Assembly (NCBI GenBank): GCA_030142905.1
Contig: JASJOG010000019.1
Span: 1,710,501-1,774,500, forward strand
DNA: 64,000 bases
Direction of reading: 5' to 3'
Source of the DNA: Heliopora coerulea
Taxonomy: Eukaryota > Cnidaria > Anthozoa > Scleralcyonacea > Helioporidae
Below are positions 35,560 through 45,752 of the stretch, in pieces. Each line of letters begins with the position of its first letter. Position 1 is the stretch's first letter. The position numbers were made by a program, and so were the translations under genes. A model generated the notes under the pieces. It was given only the letters and a program-made list of their open reading frames with translations. It did no database searches and was not told the DNA's origin.

Positions 35560-36840
35560 AAGAGATACACTACCTTTGGTAGTGGATGAAAATGTGAACA
35601 GTTGACGTGGGCTTGTCTAAAAGTCCCAGTTTTCGAGCATTGGACAGTCAGGAGTTGACAACATACAGATTTGGTGATGGTGGATACATTACTGTGAAAT
35701 GGATTGATGAGGTTATGCAACTGCTGGTCCTTGGACTCCAGAAGATAATGTAGAGCACCCACAACCAGGTATGTAAAGAACAGGATTGTAAAGGTGTAAA
35801 GAGTGGGCAAAAAAAAATTCTATCTAATCTGTGCATATTTTTATCGGCAAAACAACCTTAAGCAAGCAGATGAGAGAACGTTAAACATTTTTCAGCAGGA
35901 AAGCTGTACAATTAATGGTGTGGTACATGTATGACACTAGTAGTCATGGAACATATCAAGGTTTCTTTCAATTCAAAGGTTAAGTGTATATTAAATGTTT
36001 CATTGCAGTTGAAGAACTTCACAAACATGGCGCGAAGTAACAGGGATGTTCTTTAAGGCTAAAATGCATTATGTTTGCAGTGAATGGTTGGTATCGTGGT
36101 ATCACTGTAATTTCCAGGCAATAAACTGTCGAATGATATACAATTTACTTACATTACTTGTATTTATATGGTTGAGGTGGGAAACTGTATTAGCGCCCTT
36201 GCCTCCAATATGTCCTTTGTTTTATTGGTCGGAAACATTGCTTGAAACTTATCTTTATTTGCCAATCACATTACCTTTCATTCTTTTTTTTCACTCCAAG
36301 ACATAAACACAATCATTTCTTTTGCGAATTTCGTCAACCAAAACTTTACTGCGGTCATTTCAGCGACATCAGTGATCAGATTTTGAACGTTACTGCATCG
36401 ACCTTGAAACCAACTTCTGCTTCAAAAGAACTGGTATTGCCTCTCGCTCCTCGTTATTCTCCAAACATCTTCACTGCCCATTTAGTTACGTGTATTTACT
36501 TTACCTATTTTTTTGTAATAATCATATATATTTGGTGTTAAACCATTGACTATCTTATACTTCTCCTCAGTTGTTTGAACTTCGCTAAAGATCAGCTTCG
36601 TAACTCACGTGTACGACAAAATTCAAAATACCCAGATCCTCTCCTGATCCCCTATTGTTCAAAACAGTCCTCATTTTCCTGGATTTTCCGAATTTATGAA
36701 AAGTCCTTATTGTGCCTCATTTGTCCTACCATGTACCCGTAAAACTTGTCGAGACACTGTCCCGGCATTTTATTTGAAAACTAGCTGACATTTCTTATTT
36801 TTTAAGTTCGTCAAAGACATCAAGTTCAACGATTTTATAT
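35560..36840. repeat. Segmental duplication A, copy 1
   Basis: Matches 46,463-47,697 followed by 48,457-48,540 along its length, for example GTGGATGAAAAT, AGCAAGCAGATGAGAGAACG and GAACCCAGGAATAAACT. Copy 2 is interrupted by a 759-bp insertion at the point corresponding to about 36,775 here. No coding exon was identified with confidence. Confidence 0.8.
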
Positions 36841-37009
36841 CTCAATGCATTTGAACCCAGGAATAAACTTTATTACTCAACAAATAAGTAAACGTGACAT
36901 AAATATGGGATTTTTTGTAAGGGACTGGGCTGAACAATTTCACATTTCCACTACGCGAGTTTCTTTTCTTCATCCTAACTTTAACGCGACTCGAATGTTG
37001 CCATACCAA

Positions 37010-37200
37010 TATGGTTATCCTACCCTCAAATCAATGTGACATTCAAAGACTTTCTCTAGTAAATTCCAAGACTGAGAAGCTGGTGCAGTGTATATAATTT
37101 ACTTTTTGAAATGACAAACCAGGTAAATTATTTCAATCCCACTACAAAATCAGTACCTACAAAATTAACTACAATTTCTAAATACTACATAAACTGCACT
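37010..37200 (+). repeat. Dispersed repeat, copy B
   Basis: Counterpart of 28,838-29,050. Confidence 0.5.
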
Positions 37201-37224
37201 ATTTTTTTCTGTAAGTCAATAGTC

Positions 37225-37620
37225 TGATTCTTTTTACGAAAGTTTCACAGTGCTTCAAAATTCATTATGAAACCATGAGTTAACCCCTTTACGTTTTGGC
37301 AAAACTGCTCCATTCTTTTATACTGCCAGAAATACGAGGGCTTTCCTTGAAATTTCCTGCTGTTTGCCGTTGATTCCCATTGTTTTGCACTCGATTGCCA
37401 GAAGATATTGACACGTCGAAATTCGGTCCAATAGGAAAAGAGGCTACCACATGGCTCATGTGGTACCCCCTTTGCAAAATGAGGTTTCTGCAACTGTTCG
37501 AAACTTCCCTGATCTTGTCAGCAAAGGCCAGAGGCTCCCAAATACTGCTGTTTGGCGTTCATTCCGATTGTTTGGCACTCGATTTGTAGATATCAACATG
37601 TCGAAATGCGGCCCAATAGC
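37225..37620 (-). repeat. Inverted composite of satellite relic and 185-bp repeat
   Basis: ATGAGTTAACCCCTTTACGT marks a satellite remnant. It is followed by text such as ACATGGCTCATGTGGTACC, CTGACAAGATCAGGGAAG-like and CCAAACAGCAGTATTTGGG-like on the minus strand, the same 185-bp repeat as at 16.7-17.4 kb. Confidence 0.7.
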
Positions 37621-37744
37621 CTCTTTGAATACCAACAGTGTCCAGGGTTTGGCTTTGTCTATTATTTTACAGTTACTAAGAATGAATTGTGAGAGTACAG
37701 TAGGTTCATTAAGATCATTGAAACTAGTAATTCTAAAAACGTAC

Positions 37745-38350
37745 TGAACGAATTTAGTCCAAAATTTATCAGATTAAAGTAATCCCTTTACTCTAAAAAC
37801 TGATAATTTTTCAATTCCAGACTTTTTCGAAATGAAGAGAATAAGCGACTTCAATATCTGATGTCTTCTCACAAACATACAGTTAATCTCCAAAACCACT
37901 CAACGAATTTAGCCAAAAATTTATCACATTAAAGTAATCACTATACTCTACAAACTGATAAATTTTCACTTCCAAACTCTTACAAAATCAGAATAACAGA
38001 CTTCAATATCTGATGTCTTCGAAAAGATATACAGTTAATCTCTACCACTACTTAACCAATTTACTGCAAAATTTATCACATTAAAGTACTCACTTTACTC
38101 TACAAACTGATAAGTTTTCATTTCTAAACTCTTTCGAAATCAGAAGAATAACCAACTTCAAAATATCATGTCCTCCAACAATAAACAAGTTAATCTCGAA
38201 AAGTACTCAACGAATTTTGTCCAAAATTTATCACATTTAACTACTCAAAATCTGATGTCCCCTCACAAAAATCAAATTAATATCCAAGACTAATGCACGA
38301 ATTCAGGCAGTAAGTTATCAGTTTAAAGCACTTACTTTACAATACGAAGT
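37745..38350 (+). repeat. Third tandem repeat (about 153 bp)
   Basis: CAAAATTTATCACATTAAAG-type words begin near 37,760, 37,913, 38,067 and 38,221, giving steps of 153-154 bp, with a shorter degenerate unit at the end. Each unit also carries TACAAACTGATAA and ATCTGATGTC. It is unrelated by eye to the 168-bp satellite. Confidence 0.85.
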
Positions 38351-38369
38351 GATAAGTTTTCACTTCAAA

Positions 38370-38520
38370 AAAAGCCTAAAATATGAAAGTTTGGACCGAA
38401 TGATGTAGTTTTGCCTTATTTGAGGGACTTTAGACTAAAATTAAAGGTAAATTTTGAGGGCGAAAAATCTCATCAAAAAGAAAAGGGATTAACTTCACTT
38501 TTTGAAAGATCAATCAATTA
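38370..38520 (-). repeat. Satellite relic, inverted
   Basis: AAATATGAAAGTTTG and AAAAGGGATTAACTTCACTTT are reverse-complement matches to degenerate 168-bp satellite text at 17.4-17.9 kb. Confidence 0.5.
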
Positions 38521-38799
38521 ACTATACACAAAAAATTTAAAACAAAAATCTTGAAATCTGAATCTTTGGTGACTTTTTACAAATTTCAAGTCAAATCTCT
38601 CTTAAAAAAGTTGGTAGTTTCAGGGATAACTTTGTTTTGGATATGCACTGTTGGAAAGTTACATGGGTGTGTTCTTCGGGAGATAGTTGTATAGAGGTTA
38701 ATCCTCTAGTTTCTTTAACTTCGTCAAAAATCCTCATGTATGATCAGGTTCTTTGCGCCACATACAAATGGGATGCTGCGTAGGCAGTATAAAACAGCA

Positions 38800-38965
38800 C
38801 AAAAAGTTAAAAGCTTGGTAGACTGCCGAATTTATGATAAAGAACCAACGTTTCGAGCTATGGCCCTTCGTCAGAAGAGAACTCGTTTCACTCTCTGACG
38901 AAGGGCCATAGCTCGAAACGTTAGCATTCTTTATCATATATTCGGCAGTCTACAAACCTTTTATG
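38800..38965. mobile_element. Foldback carrying two hammerhead-like cores
   Basis: The left arm (AAAGCTTGGTAGACTGCCGA) and the right arm (TCGGCAGTCTACAAACCTTT) are inverted around about 20 bp near 38,880. Each arm has a core: minus 38,847-38,874 and plus 38,895-38,922, reading CTGACGA, A, GGGC/GCTC hairpin, GAAACGTT. It looks like paired Penelope-type terminal repeats with no coding part. Confidence 0.6.
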
Positions 38966-39259
38966 AGATGCAAAAGTCGTTCGTCCCTGCATCTGACGAA
39001 ATAGGGGTACAATTAGAGCTCATGTGATGTGCATAATTTACATGATGTTATTTTAATGTCTCACTTGGTACTTTTGACAAAAAAATCTGGAACTTATCAA
39101 ACAATTGATGATCAATATGAATAAAATATAGTGTTAACTGTTGTCAATTACATAAGACATCCGAAACCTCGTTTTCCACGTGCTGTATCAGTCAAACTCG
39201 CATTTCGTATGTGCAAAAGGTGTTCACACTTTTTACTCGAGATTGATGCGTGCATGTTA

Positions 39260-39724
39260 TTATTTAATTTCAAACCCTTCCATGATCAACTTTGTTTTTA
39301 ACCAGTTGATAGAGAATGAATCTCCCGTGAACTCATATTCACAAGGTATTTCTAAACCATAGCCACCGCCTCTATTCACACGCTTGCCCTTGATCACTGC
39401 TTTACCGGAGTTTGATGCTCGTTTCAAAAATTTGGTTAGCCACAACGCCATGAGTTTAGGAACGTGTCCAATAATTTCAAGATCCCTCATCATTCCGTTA
39501 GGATGCTGGTGGGGTTTTAAAACAAGCTTTTCACGCAAGCTCTCACGTCGAGTGGGACGAACATTTGGTTGTTTCTTCCGAACAACTGCGAAAGCATTTG
39601 AGTCTTCCTTGTTGTTTGGTTCTCGCTTAAGTGAATATTCTTCACCAACGTTTGGCAACCAGATGTCCATGTGATCATGGTAGCCTCTGATAAAAGAAAC
39701 CACTGCAATTATTTCCGTTGACAT
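39260..39724 (-). CDS. HIRAN-like domain protein, 154 residues
   Basis: A complete single-exon frame from ATG to TAA. The pattern GYHDHMDIWLPNVGEEYSL, then REPNNKEDSNAFAVV and IGHVPKLMALWLTKFL, fits a HIRAN-like fold: a small glycine/GE block, the EPNN..D..A..V signature and a GHVP block. In HLTF and Rad5 the HIRAN domain binds 3' ends of single-stranded DNA. Stand-alone proteins of this kind may be transposon-associated, which is inference. There is an insertion of about 20 residues (QPNVRPTRRESLREKL) between the EPNN and GHVP blocks. Nothing nearby shows an operon-like partner; the Tigger relic starts 230 bp away on the other strand. Confidence 0.6.
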   Translation of the reverse strand: MSTEIIAVVSFIRGYHDHMDIWLPNVGEEYSLKREPNNKEDSNAFAVVRKKQPNVRPTRRESLREKLVLKPHQHPNGMMRDLEIIGHVPKLMALWLTKFLKRASNSGKAVIKGKRVNRGGGYGLEIPCEYEFTGDSFSINWLKTKLIMEGFEIK

Positions 39725-39953
39725 TTTTTATTGCAGTTTACTATCGGCACGATAAAACTGTACTGTTTGATGTTTGCCTGTCAGAAGAAGTGTTTTAGGT
39801 GTGATCAACCGCTCCAATTAAACCTGTATTTTAGTATGGCACGTGTTGAAGAATTTCCAGTAAGGAAGAGCGCAAGCAGCACAAAAAATACTTTATTTCT
39901 TCTGCCACCCGCCCCCCATCGGCGAACGTAATACATACATACGTTGTTTTGCG

Positions 39954-40948
39954 ATGTCTACATTGCCAGGCATATCGTCTTGTCAAACGTGCGGGAAAGA
40001 AACAAATTATCGATGTTTGATTTGCGAGAAAGCAATATGCAACAGATAAACTAACTGCTCCGTGGTTGCGCCAGAGGAGACGCAAGGTTGGAAGGCGGGC
40101 CCAAAGGTATCTTTTTGCGCTTCATGTAAAACAGAGGCGACGGCTGCAGAATTTGTTAGTAAGAGTAACGCATCTTCTAGCGTCACGGAACGAGAGGACC
40201 AAAATACAAGTAAGAGTGTAAAGAAATCGACGACTACCAGTCAAACAGTACGCCGTGATCACTCTAATATGTTGGGTCAAAAGCGCAAATGTCTTGACTT
40301 TTCAACAAAGATTGCAGTCATCAATTTCGCGAAAGATCACCCAAGTTTTGGGAGCAGTAAAATAGCAGAAGAATTTAGGACTGGAAAAGCACAGATCCAA
40401 GCAATTATAAGAAATAAGGAATCTATATTTGTTTTGTACGAAAGTAATGTCGGTCAAAGTCAGCGAAAGAGAAGTCGCACTGGGAAATATTCAAACGTCA
40501 ATATAGCACTTTGGGACTGGTATACCATGTGTAGAAACTCGAACATATCAGTTTCAGGGACAATGCTACAAGAACTGAAGAAGCAACAATTATCGCTGAA
40601 AAATTAGGCATAACGGGCTTCGCTGCATCAAATGGCTGGCTTGAGTCTTTCAAAACATAACATAACATCGGCAACATGAAAGTCTCAGGAGAAGCAGGTA
40701 TGCGTCAAGGCACTGTTGAAAGTTGGAGTGAGAGGGCGAGGGAAATCACCCTAGGGTGGAAGCCAGAATATGTGTGGAAGCCAGAAAATGTGTGGAATAT
40801 GGACGAGACGGGAAGCTTTTGGTGTGCACTTCCTGAAAGAGCTTTAGTGAAAAAGGGAAGCGTTGCAGTGGTGGAAAAAAAAAAAGCAAAACAGCGAAAT
40901 ACATGGGTTTTCTTTGTTAATGCTGCAGGCGAAATGTTAATGCTATAG
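39954..40948 (+). pseudogene. Tigger/pogo-type transposase, broken and truncated
   Basis: From ATG at 39,954 the frame has a CxxC...CxxC segment (CQTCGKETNYRCLICEKAIC), then an in-frame TAA at 40,047. It continues past 40,062 to the N-terminal helix-turn-helix (KRKCLDFSTKIAVINFAKDH) and a second DNA-binding region (LWDWYTMCRNSNISVSGTML). A frameshift near 40,575 moves the continuation (TIIAEKLGITGFAASNGWLE) to another frame, and a further stop follows. The last open part contains VWNMDETGSFWCALPERAL, with the first catalytic Asp of the DDE domain. The remaining catalytic residues are missing. A 15-bp direct repeat (TGTGGAAGCCAGAA near 40,772 and 40,787) is also seen. Confidence 0.85.
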
Positions 40949-42182
40949 TGATATTCTTAAGCGTCATAACACAGTTCTTTTATAATCTTATGTTAACTTA
41001 AAAAAGGAAAAGAAAATATTTAGAGAAATATGAAAGTCAATTAAAAGTCGAGACATTTGATGAATGATTGAACATTTAGTTGAGCTTTGCAAAATATTTT
41101 TGAATGCAGAAAAGAAGACCAAAAAACAAAGCCCAATTTTTTGTTTCCGAAACAGTTGCCCCACAAAACCTTAAACCCGGGGATAAGTGTCCCAGTAGAC
41201 CCTCCCCTCCCCTCTCTCCCTTGGTGCAGCACCAGACGTAAGCTTCAGTTAGGATTAGAGTTTAGCGCGATTGATTCTGAGGGCAAAGGTAAACAGCGTG
41301 CGTTCAGTTTTCCGACTTCGTGATAACGCTTCTTACCAAGGCACCTGTTTCAGTGAGCAAACTATTAAATGTAGACCAGCAAGTTGTTTTTCGTTCACCT
41401 TAGGAAAACTTCCACTCTCCTCCCAACTGCGCAGAGCAATGTATCCGACTCCTTCCAATATTCTTCACCCGAGTACTCCCAAAGCGCCAAGTGAGTGGAG
41501 TCAAGATGAAGCGAGGGGAACCACACCATGTCATCAGTGCAGTGGCGTAGGCACAACATTTAAAATTCGCAGTCGTAATTTTTACTCGATGAAAAAAAAA
41601 AGGAAAACGTAAACCCAAATTACGTATCAAGGAGCTCAGTGAATCCCCACGTTAACAAGGGACAGTTTGATGACAGATCGCCTGTCACAGTCCATGGTCA
41701 ACCCATCCACCAATATAGCAACCCTACACGGATATAAAATTCAATATATAGTTTTCTCATCAAATCATCCCACCAAGTTTACCATTCACGCCACTGCCAT
41801 TCAAACCATACCCGGGGCTGGTGGTTATAGCGCCACCAATCCGCTTCTCGGTAGTCGATTTTAGTAAGAACGGGGGGAACCACGTGAAGGTATCGACTTC
41901 CCTGGGACTACTCCTGGCACGCTTGGGCTTTTTAAGCCGGCCAGTAGACATCCTGCTGCAGGAGCGGTACACAACCTGTTCGTCCCTTCTCCCTCCAAAA
42001 AATGTGTGCATTTTTTTACGTGAACGCACAAACACGTGTATACGTATACCTGCCTAATTACCTGACTGCCTGCCTTGCATTCTATCCATCTACAATCTAC
42101 AAATATATACATCCACATATACATACACACATATCGGGATATATCTACATATATCTATATATATATATATATATCAATATAT

Positions 42183-42530
42183 AGTCTATGATCGTTTTGT
42201 AGAGCTTCTGAGGTGGCAAAGGGATGTTTTTCATTGAGTAGCTGAATGTACGTTGCTCCATGGCAGACCATAACGTGTGGCTCTGTCCAGAGGTTGAGAG
42301 TGCTCGACGTTAGGAGCTATGTAAATGTAGCTGTTTGGTCTCTGAAGAGAAGAGTGCTCAATACAACCTTTGTATTGAGCACTCTTCTCTTCAGAGACCA
42401 AACAGCTACATTTACATAGCTCCTAACGTCGAGCACTCTCAGCCTCTGGACAGAGCCACACGTTATGGTCTGCCATGGCTACACCTTTGTATTGAGCACT
42501 CTTCTCTTCAGAGACTAAACAGCTACATTT
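42183..42530. mobile_element. Palindromic insertion in the TA microsatellite of copy 2
   Basis: Absent from the matching place in copy 1 (about 19,290). Its core 42,258-42,478 is an inverted repeat with arms of about 107 bp, from CCATGGCAGACCATAACG to its reverse complement, centred near 42,368. Part of one arm (TTGTATTGAGCACTCTTC) is repeated directly at 42,486. Both ends lie in TATA repeats, so the target duplication cannot be defined. Confidence 0.75.
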
Positions 42531-42536
42531 ATATCA

Positions 42537-42607
<71 letters not shown>

Positions 42608-43216
42608 CTATACATATCAATATATCTCTATGTATATATATATACATCTGCATATATCTGTAAATATCTACATGTATATCGACGTATATTTATATTTATC
42701 TATAAATAACTGTACACCACATACCTGTTCTCCGTTCCACGCCAGTTTGTGTCTATCTGGCGATTGTGAATCCTCTTGTTTGTGGCGCTCATGGCCAGGG
42801 CACTTAGGGTCAAGCTTAGTGGGACCCGCGTGCGATCTAGGGTAAGCGTCCGATACCTTCGAAGGCAAGGGCGAGGGTGCTGCGTTATAGCGAAAAGCGC
42901 AGAAGATCAGGCAGGACACATGTACTGCCAGCAAGCCTTTATGGCTTGCCGCAATACAACGTGCTGTCAGAGCAAACCTTTATGCTTTGATGACAGCATT
43001 ATTTACACCTTTTTATTTGAATCTAACTTATTTGTAAAAATATTTAGTGGATAAATAAATATAATCCTCCTCAGATGACTGCCTTCATTCTTGAGACCAA
43101 AGGTTTGCTGCATCAACTCCTGTTCAAAGATATAAATATTAAAAATAAATATTAGTACCCAGTACAAAACCAGAAATAAAGCCAATGAATAAGACAAAGG
43201 ATTTACTGAACTAACT

Positions 43217-43247
43217 AACGTTTCGTCGCATATCGCAACATCATCAG
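43217..43247 (-). ncRNA. Hammerhead-like core
   Basis: On the minus strand: CTGATGA, T, GTTGC/GCGAC hairpin, GAAACGTT. The hairpin differs from the counterpart at 19,951-19,980 while the pairing is kept, which hints at selection on structure. Confidence 0.38.
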
Positions 43248-43498
43248 TGTGAAAGATTATTACTTGAAAAAGGAAACTTGAAAAAGGAAAAGAAAATATT
43301 TAGAGAAATATGAATCAAAGATGTTTGATTTTTCAAAAAATGTTCTTAGATACAAAGCCCTGTGAAGCCTAGAATGTTCTTAACTTGTTCTAAATTTTTG
43401 GACTATCAAAGCCTTATGTTTTTATATCGTTTGTTCTTACAAAAAAAAACGTGTGCACATAAGACACAAACTGTTAAACATACCAAACCATCTCGTGA

Positions 43499-43690
43499 AA
43501 TGCTGCACTAACGCCTCAGAAATTTCGTCAACAACCTTCAACTGCAAGCACGAGGATGCAAAGTCGAAGATTCCGAGGAATTCATCAACTTTATTATACC
43601 TTATTGTCACTAATTTTTGTGGACAATGTGTTGGTCTTCTGAAGGATTGTCCACAATTAGACCGGTGTCATTTCAATGAACCATGGTAAA
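43499..43690 (-). CDS. Possible exon shared by duplication B copies
   Basis: On the minus strand an open stretch reads CGQSFRRPTHCPQKL, then VTIRYNKVDEFLG and ISEALVQHFTRWF before GTATGT. In the other copy (51,245-51,430) the same frame is open with a 3-bp length difference. The plus strand is also open in both copies (GLLKDCPQLDRCHFNEPW), so the coding strand is undecided. No family is recognised. Confidence 0.3.
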
Positions 43691-44021
43691 AATAAAATAG
43701 AGTTATCCGGCATTTTTTCGGTTAACATGTTTCGTAGATAAAAATTTAAAGTATATTTGAAAGATCTCAGAACTAACCTTCATGTACATGATGTAGGTAC
43801 AGTAACAGTGACTTAAGTAGTATTCTCTTCTTTAGTTGGCGAAATGAGTGGAGGATTTGTTCTTGCGGCCAGATATTCATCATTTCACGGCTGTCACTTA
43901 ATTGTGTGGGTCACAAAAAAAGTAATTGCCTATTGAGTCATTTCTAAATCAGCTAAATAGAAAATACATTAGAATTTAAAGGCCAAAAATACGCCATGTA
44001 ATAGTTTAATCCTTTCCTGGC

Positions 44022-44105
44022 CAAGAGGTCTCTCCTTGACGATTAAAATCGTCTCGCGTTAGCCAGAGTAAAATACCAAAGTCGGATATGGACCTGAAAG
44101 GGTTA
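44022..44105 (+). repeat. Dispersed short repeat around TTGACGATTAAAATCGTC
   Basis: The block with GACGATTAAAATCGTCTCGC, GTTAGCCAGAGTAAAAT and a trailing GGGTTAA recurs at 51,764-51,857 and, more degenerate, at 52,770-52,833 and 62,965-63,020. It is a short interspersed family of unknown class; the core includes a small palindrome. Confidence 0.6.
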
Positions 44106-44284
44106 AAAGTTCAATAACCTTACCACCAACCTTAGTTCACATCTTTTCACAGTGAAAGAACTAGTTCTTGGAACATCTGGAGTTTCGGGAACCGTCCAAA
44201 TCTCACTTTCAACTGAGTATGTAATGATATACTAAATTATATCCCTTGAATAAGAATATTGTACGGTTACGGACTGTAGTAATT

Positions 44285-44478
44285 ACATCTTCTGCTGTTC
44301 ATTAACAGAAAATATACTATCATTAACACCAACCTCAAGTTCATTAACGCAAAAATCCATTTTATTCAATCGACATTCATTAGCATAGATACACAACCAT
44401 TTGCATCAATGGTCATGCCATAGCGCCAACAGACGACCGTTAACACCCTTCCAGTATACATTAGGGGTAATAAAATTT
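44285..44478 (+). repeat. Single arm of a palindromic element
   Basis: Same text as the left arm of 44,515-44,955 (TTCATTAACAGAAAATATAC, CGCCAACAGACGACC), in direct orientation. Confidence 0.7.
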
Positions 44479-44514
44479 TAATTACGTAAGAGAAATATCT
44501 TGCCTAATTGAAAT

Positions 44515-44955
44515 TTTACACCTTTTGCTGTTCATTATCAGAAAATATACTATCATTAACGTCAACCTCAAACTCATTAACGAAAAAATACATTCATTTT
44601 ATTCAATCGATGTTCATTAGCGTAGATACGCAACCATTTACATCGAAGGTCTTTCCAAAACGCCAACAGACGACCACTAACACCACTCTACTATACACTA
44701 GGGATAATAAAATTTCAATTTGGCAAGATATTTCTCTTGCGTAATTGAAATTTTACTATTCCTAATATATAGTAGAATGGTGTTAATGGTCGTCTGTTGG
44801 CGCTATAGAATGTCCTTCGATGCAAATGGTTGCTTATCTACGCTAGCGAATGTAGATTGAACAAAAAAATGAATGTATTTTTGCGTTAATTAATTTGAGG
44901 CTGGCGTTAATGATAGTTTATTTTCTGGTAATGAACAGCAAAAGGTGTATTACCC
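44515..44955. mobile_element. Palindromic (foldback) element
   Basis: Arms of about 215 bp: ACACCTTTTGCTGTTCATTA at the left and its complement AATGAACAGCAAAAGGTGT at the right, centred in CTTGCGTAATTGAAATTTTA near 44,745. The arms include CGCCAACAGACGACCA and TGGTCGTCTGTTGGCG. Relatives: 44,285-44,478, 53,305-53,680 and 54,632-54,833. No ORF. Confidence 0.8.
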
Positions 44956-45014
44956 CTAATTTATAGTAGAATGCTGTGAATGGTCGTCTGTTGGCGCAAT
45001 GGAATGCCCTTCCT

Positions 45015-45227
45015 TCAGTGCCTTAAATATGTGGACACTATTTCTACAAGTTTGCTTTCGCAAAGTTTAATTGCGTTGTTGAATTTATTTAGCAGTTGTT
45101 TTGGTAGAGGATCATTTGGCTTGACTCTAATTTTCAGTGACTCCGGAGTTACTCCTTTTCTTAATTTTCGGAGGCAACGGACATGGTGTTTCCTTACCCC
45201 AAGCCAATATTGAATTCCTTTGGTCAT
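45015..45227 (-). CDS. Conserved terminal exon, paralogue 2
   Basis: After TTTATATTCAG on the minus strand, an open frame starts MTKGIQYWLGVRKHHVRCL, continues RKLRKGVTPESLKIRVKP and DPLPKQLLNKFNNAIKLCE, and stops after YLRH. The paralogue at 53,995-54,249 is about half identical in protein, with the frame, the HH-x-RCLRKLRKG block and the LPKQL block kept. That pattern is expected for a coding exon under selection, not for decayed repeat. It is strongly basic; family not recognised. Upstream exons for this copy were not found, so it may be a spare terminal exon or a pseudogene fragment. Confidence 0.55.
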   Translation of the reverse strand: MTKGIQYWLGVRKHHVRCLRKLRKGVTPESLKIRVKPNDPLPKQLLNKFNNAIKLCESKLVEIVSTYLRH

Positions 45228-45568
45228 CTGAATATAAATCAATAAAGATGGACGTTAATCATGAAGGAATAACTGATTGGCATTAGTGTAAGGATGAGGC
45301 AAAGAGAACAGAACTGTCGTCAATTGTAGGGGATTCTTACAAGTGTAAAACTAGGCTTTCTGATCATTGTAATTTTAACGATCAGGTTAATGTCCATCAA
45401 GGATGATGGTAAAACTATTCATACCTTCGGTGAGAATTAAGATAAACGATAACTGCAAAAATGCCCGATTTTGTGATTCTTTACAACTAGTGTGAACCAG
45501 GATCAACGAAGACAAGTCAATAAATGGATGCATGATTAAATTTGACTAATTATTAATTCGACTTTTCT

Positions 45569-45752
45569 ACACCAAGTGAAAAATCGAATTTTGGCCAGTT
45601 TTGACTTAGGAAAACAATTCCCTTGGGAATTATTACACCAAGTGAAAAAACGAATTTTGGCCTATTTTGACTTGGGAAAAGAATTCCCTTGAGAATTATT
45701 ACACCAAGCGAAAAATCGAATTTTTGCCAATTTTGACTTGGGAAAAGAATTC
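45569..45752 (+). repeat. 66-bp tandem repeat, about three copies
   Basis: ACACCAAGTGAAAAATCGAA starts at 45,569, 45,635 and 45,701. The repeat ends right where a satellite block begins. Confidence 0.88.

Larger units (their letters stand above)
40998..43314. mobile_element. Interspersed element, copy 2, with about 37-bp flanking repeats
   Basis: Homologue of 18,235-19,997. It is flanked by two copies of a segment of about 37 bp that includes AAAAAGGAAAAGAAAATATT (40,998-41,034 and 43,278-43,314). If this is a target duplication it is unusually long. Relative to copy 1, this copy contains a palindromic insertion at about 42,183-42,530. Confidence 0.65.
43455..45540. repeat. Segmental duplication B, copy 1
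   Basis: Collinear with 51,208-54,590. Shared landmarks in order: AACTGTTAAACATACCAAAC, GATTGTCCACAATTAGACCG, the CCTTGACGATTAAAATCGTC block, CGGACTGTAGTAATTACATC, a palindromic element, the terminal exon on the minus strand, and a common upstream region at 45,233-45,540. Copy 2 is longer mainly because of a hAT insertion. Confidence 0.85.
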
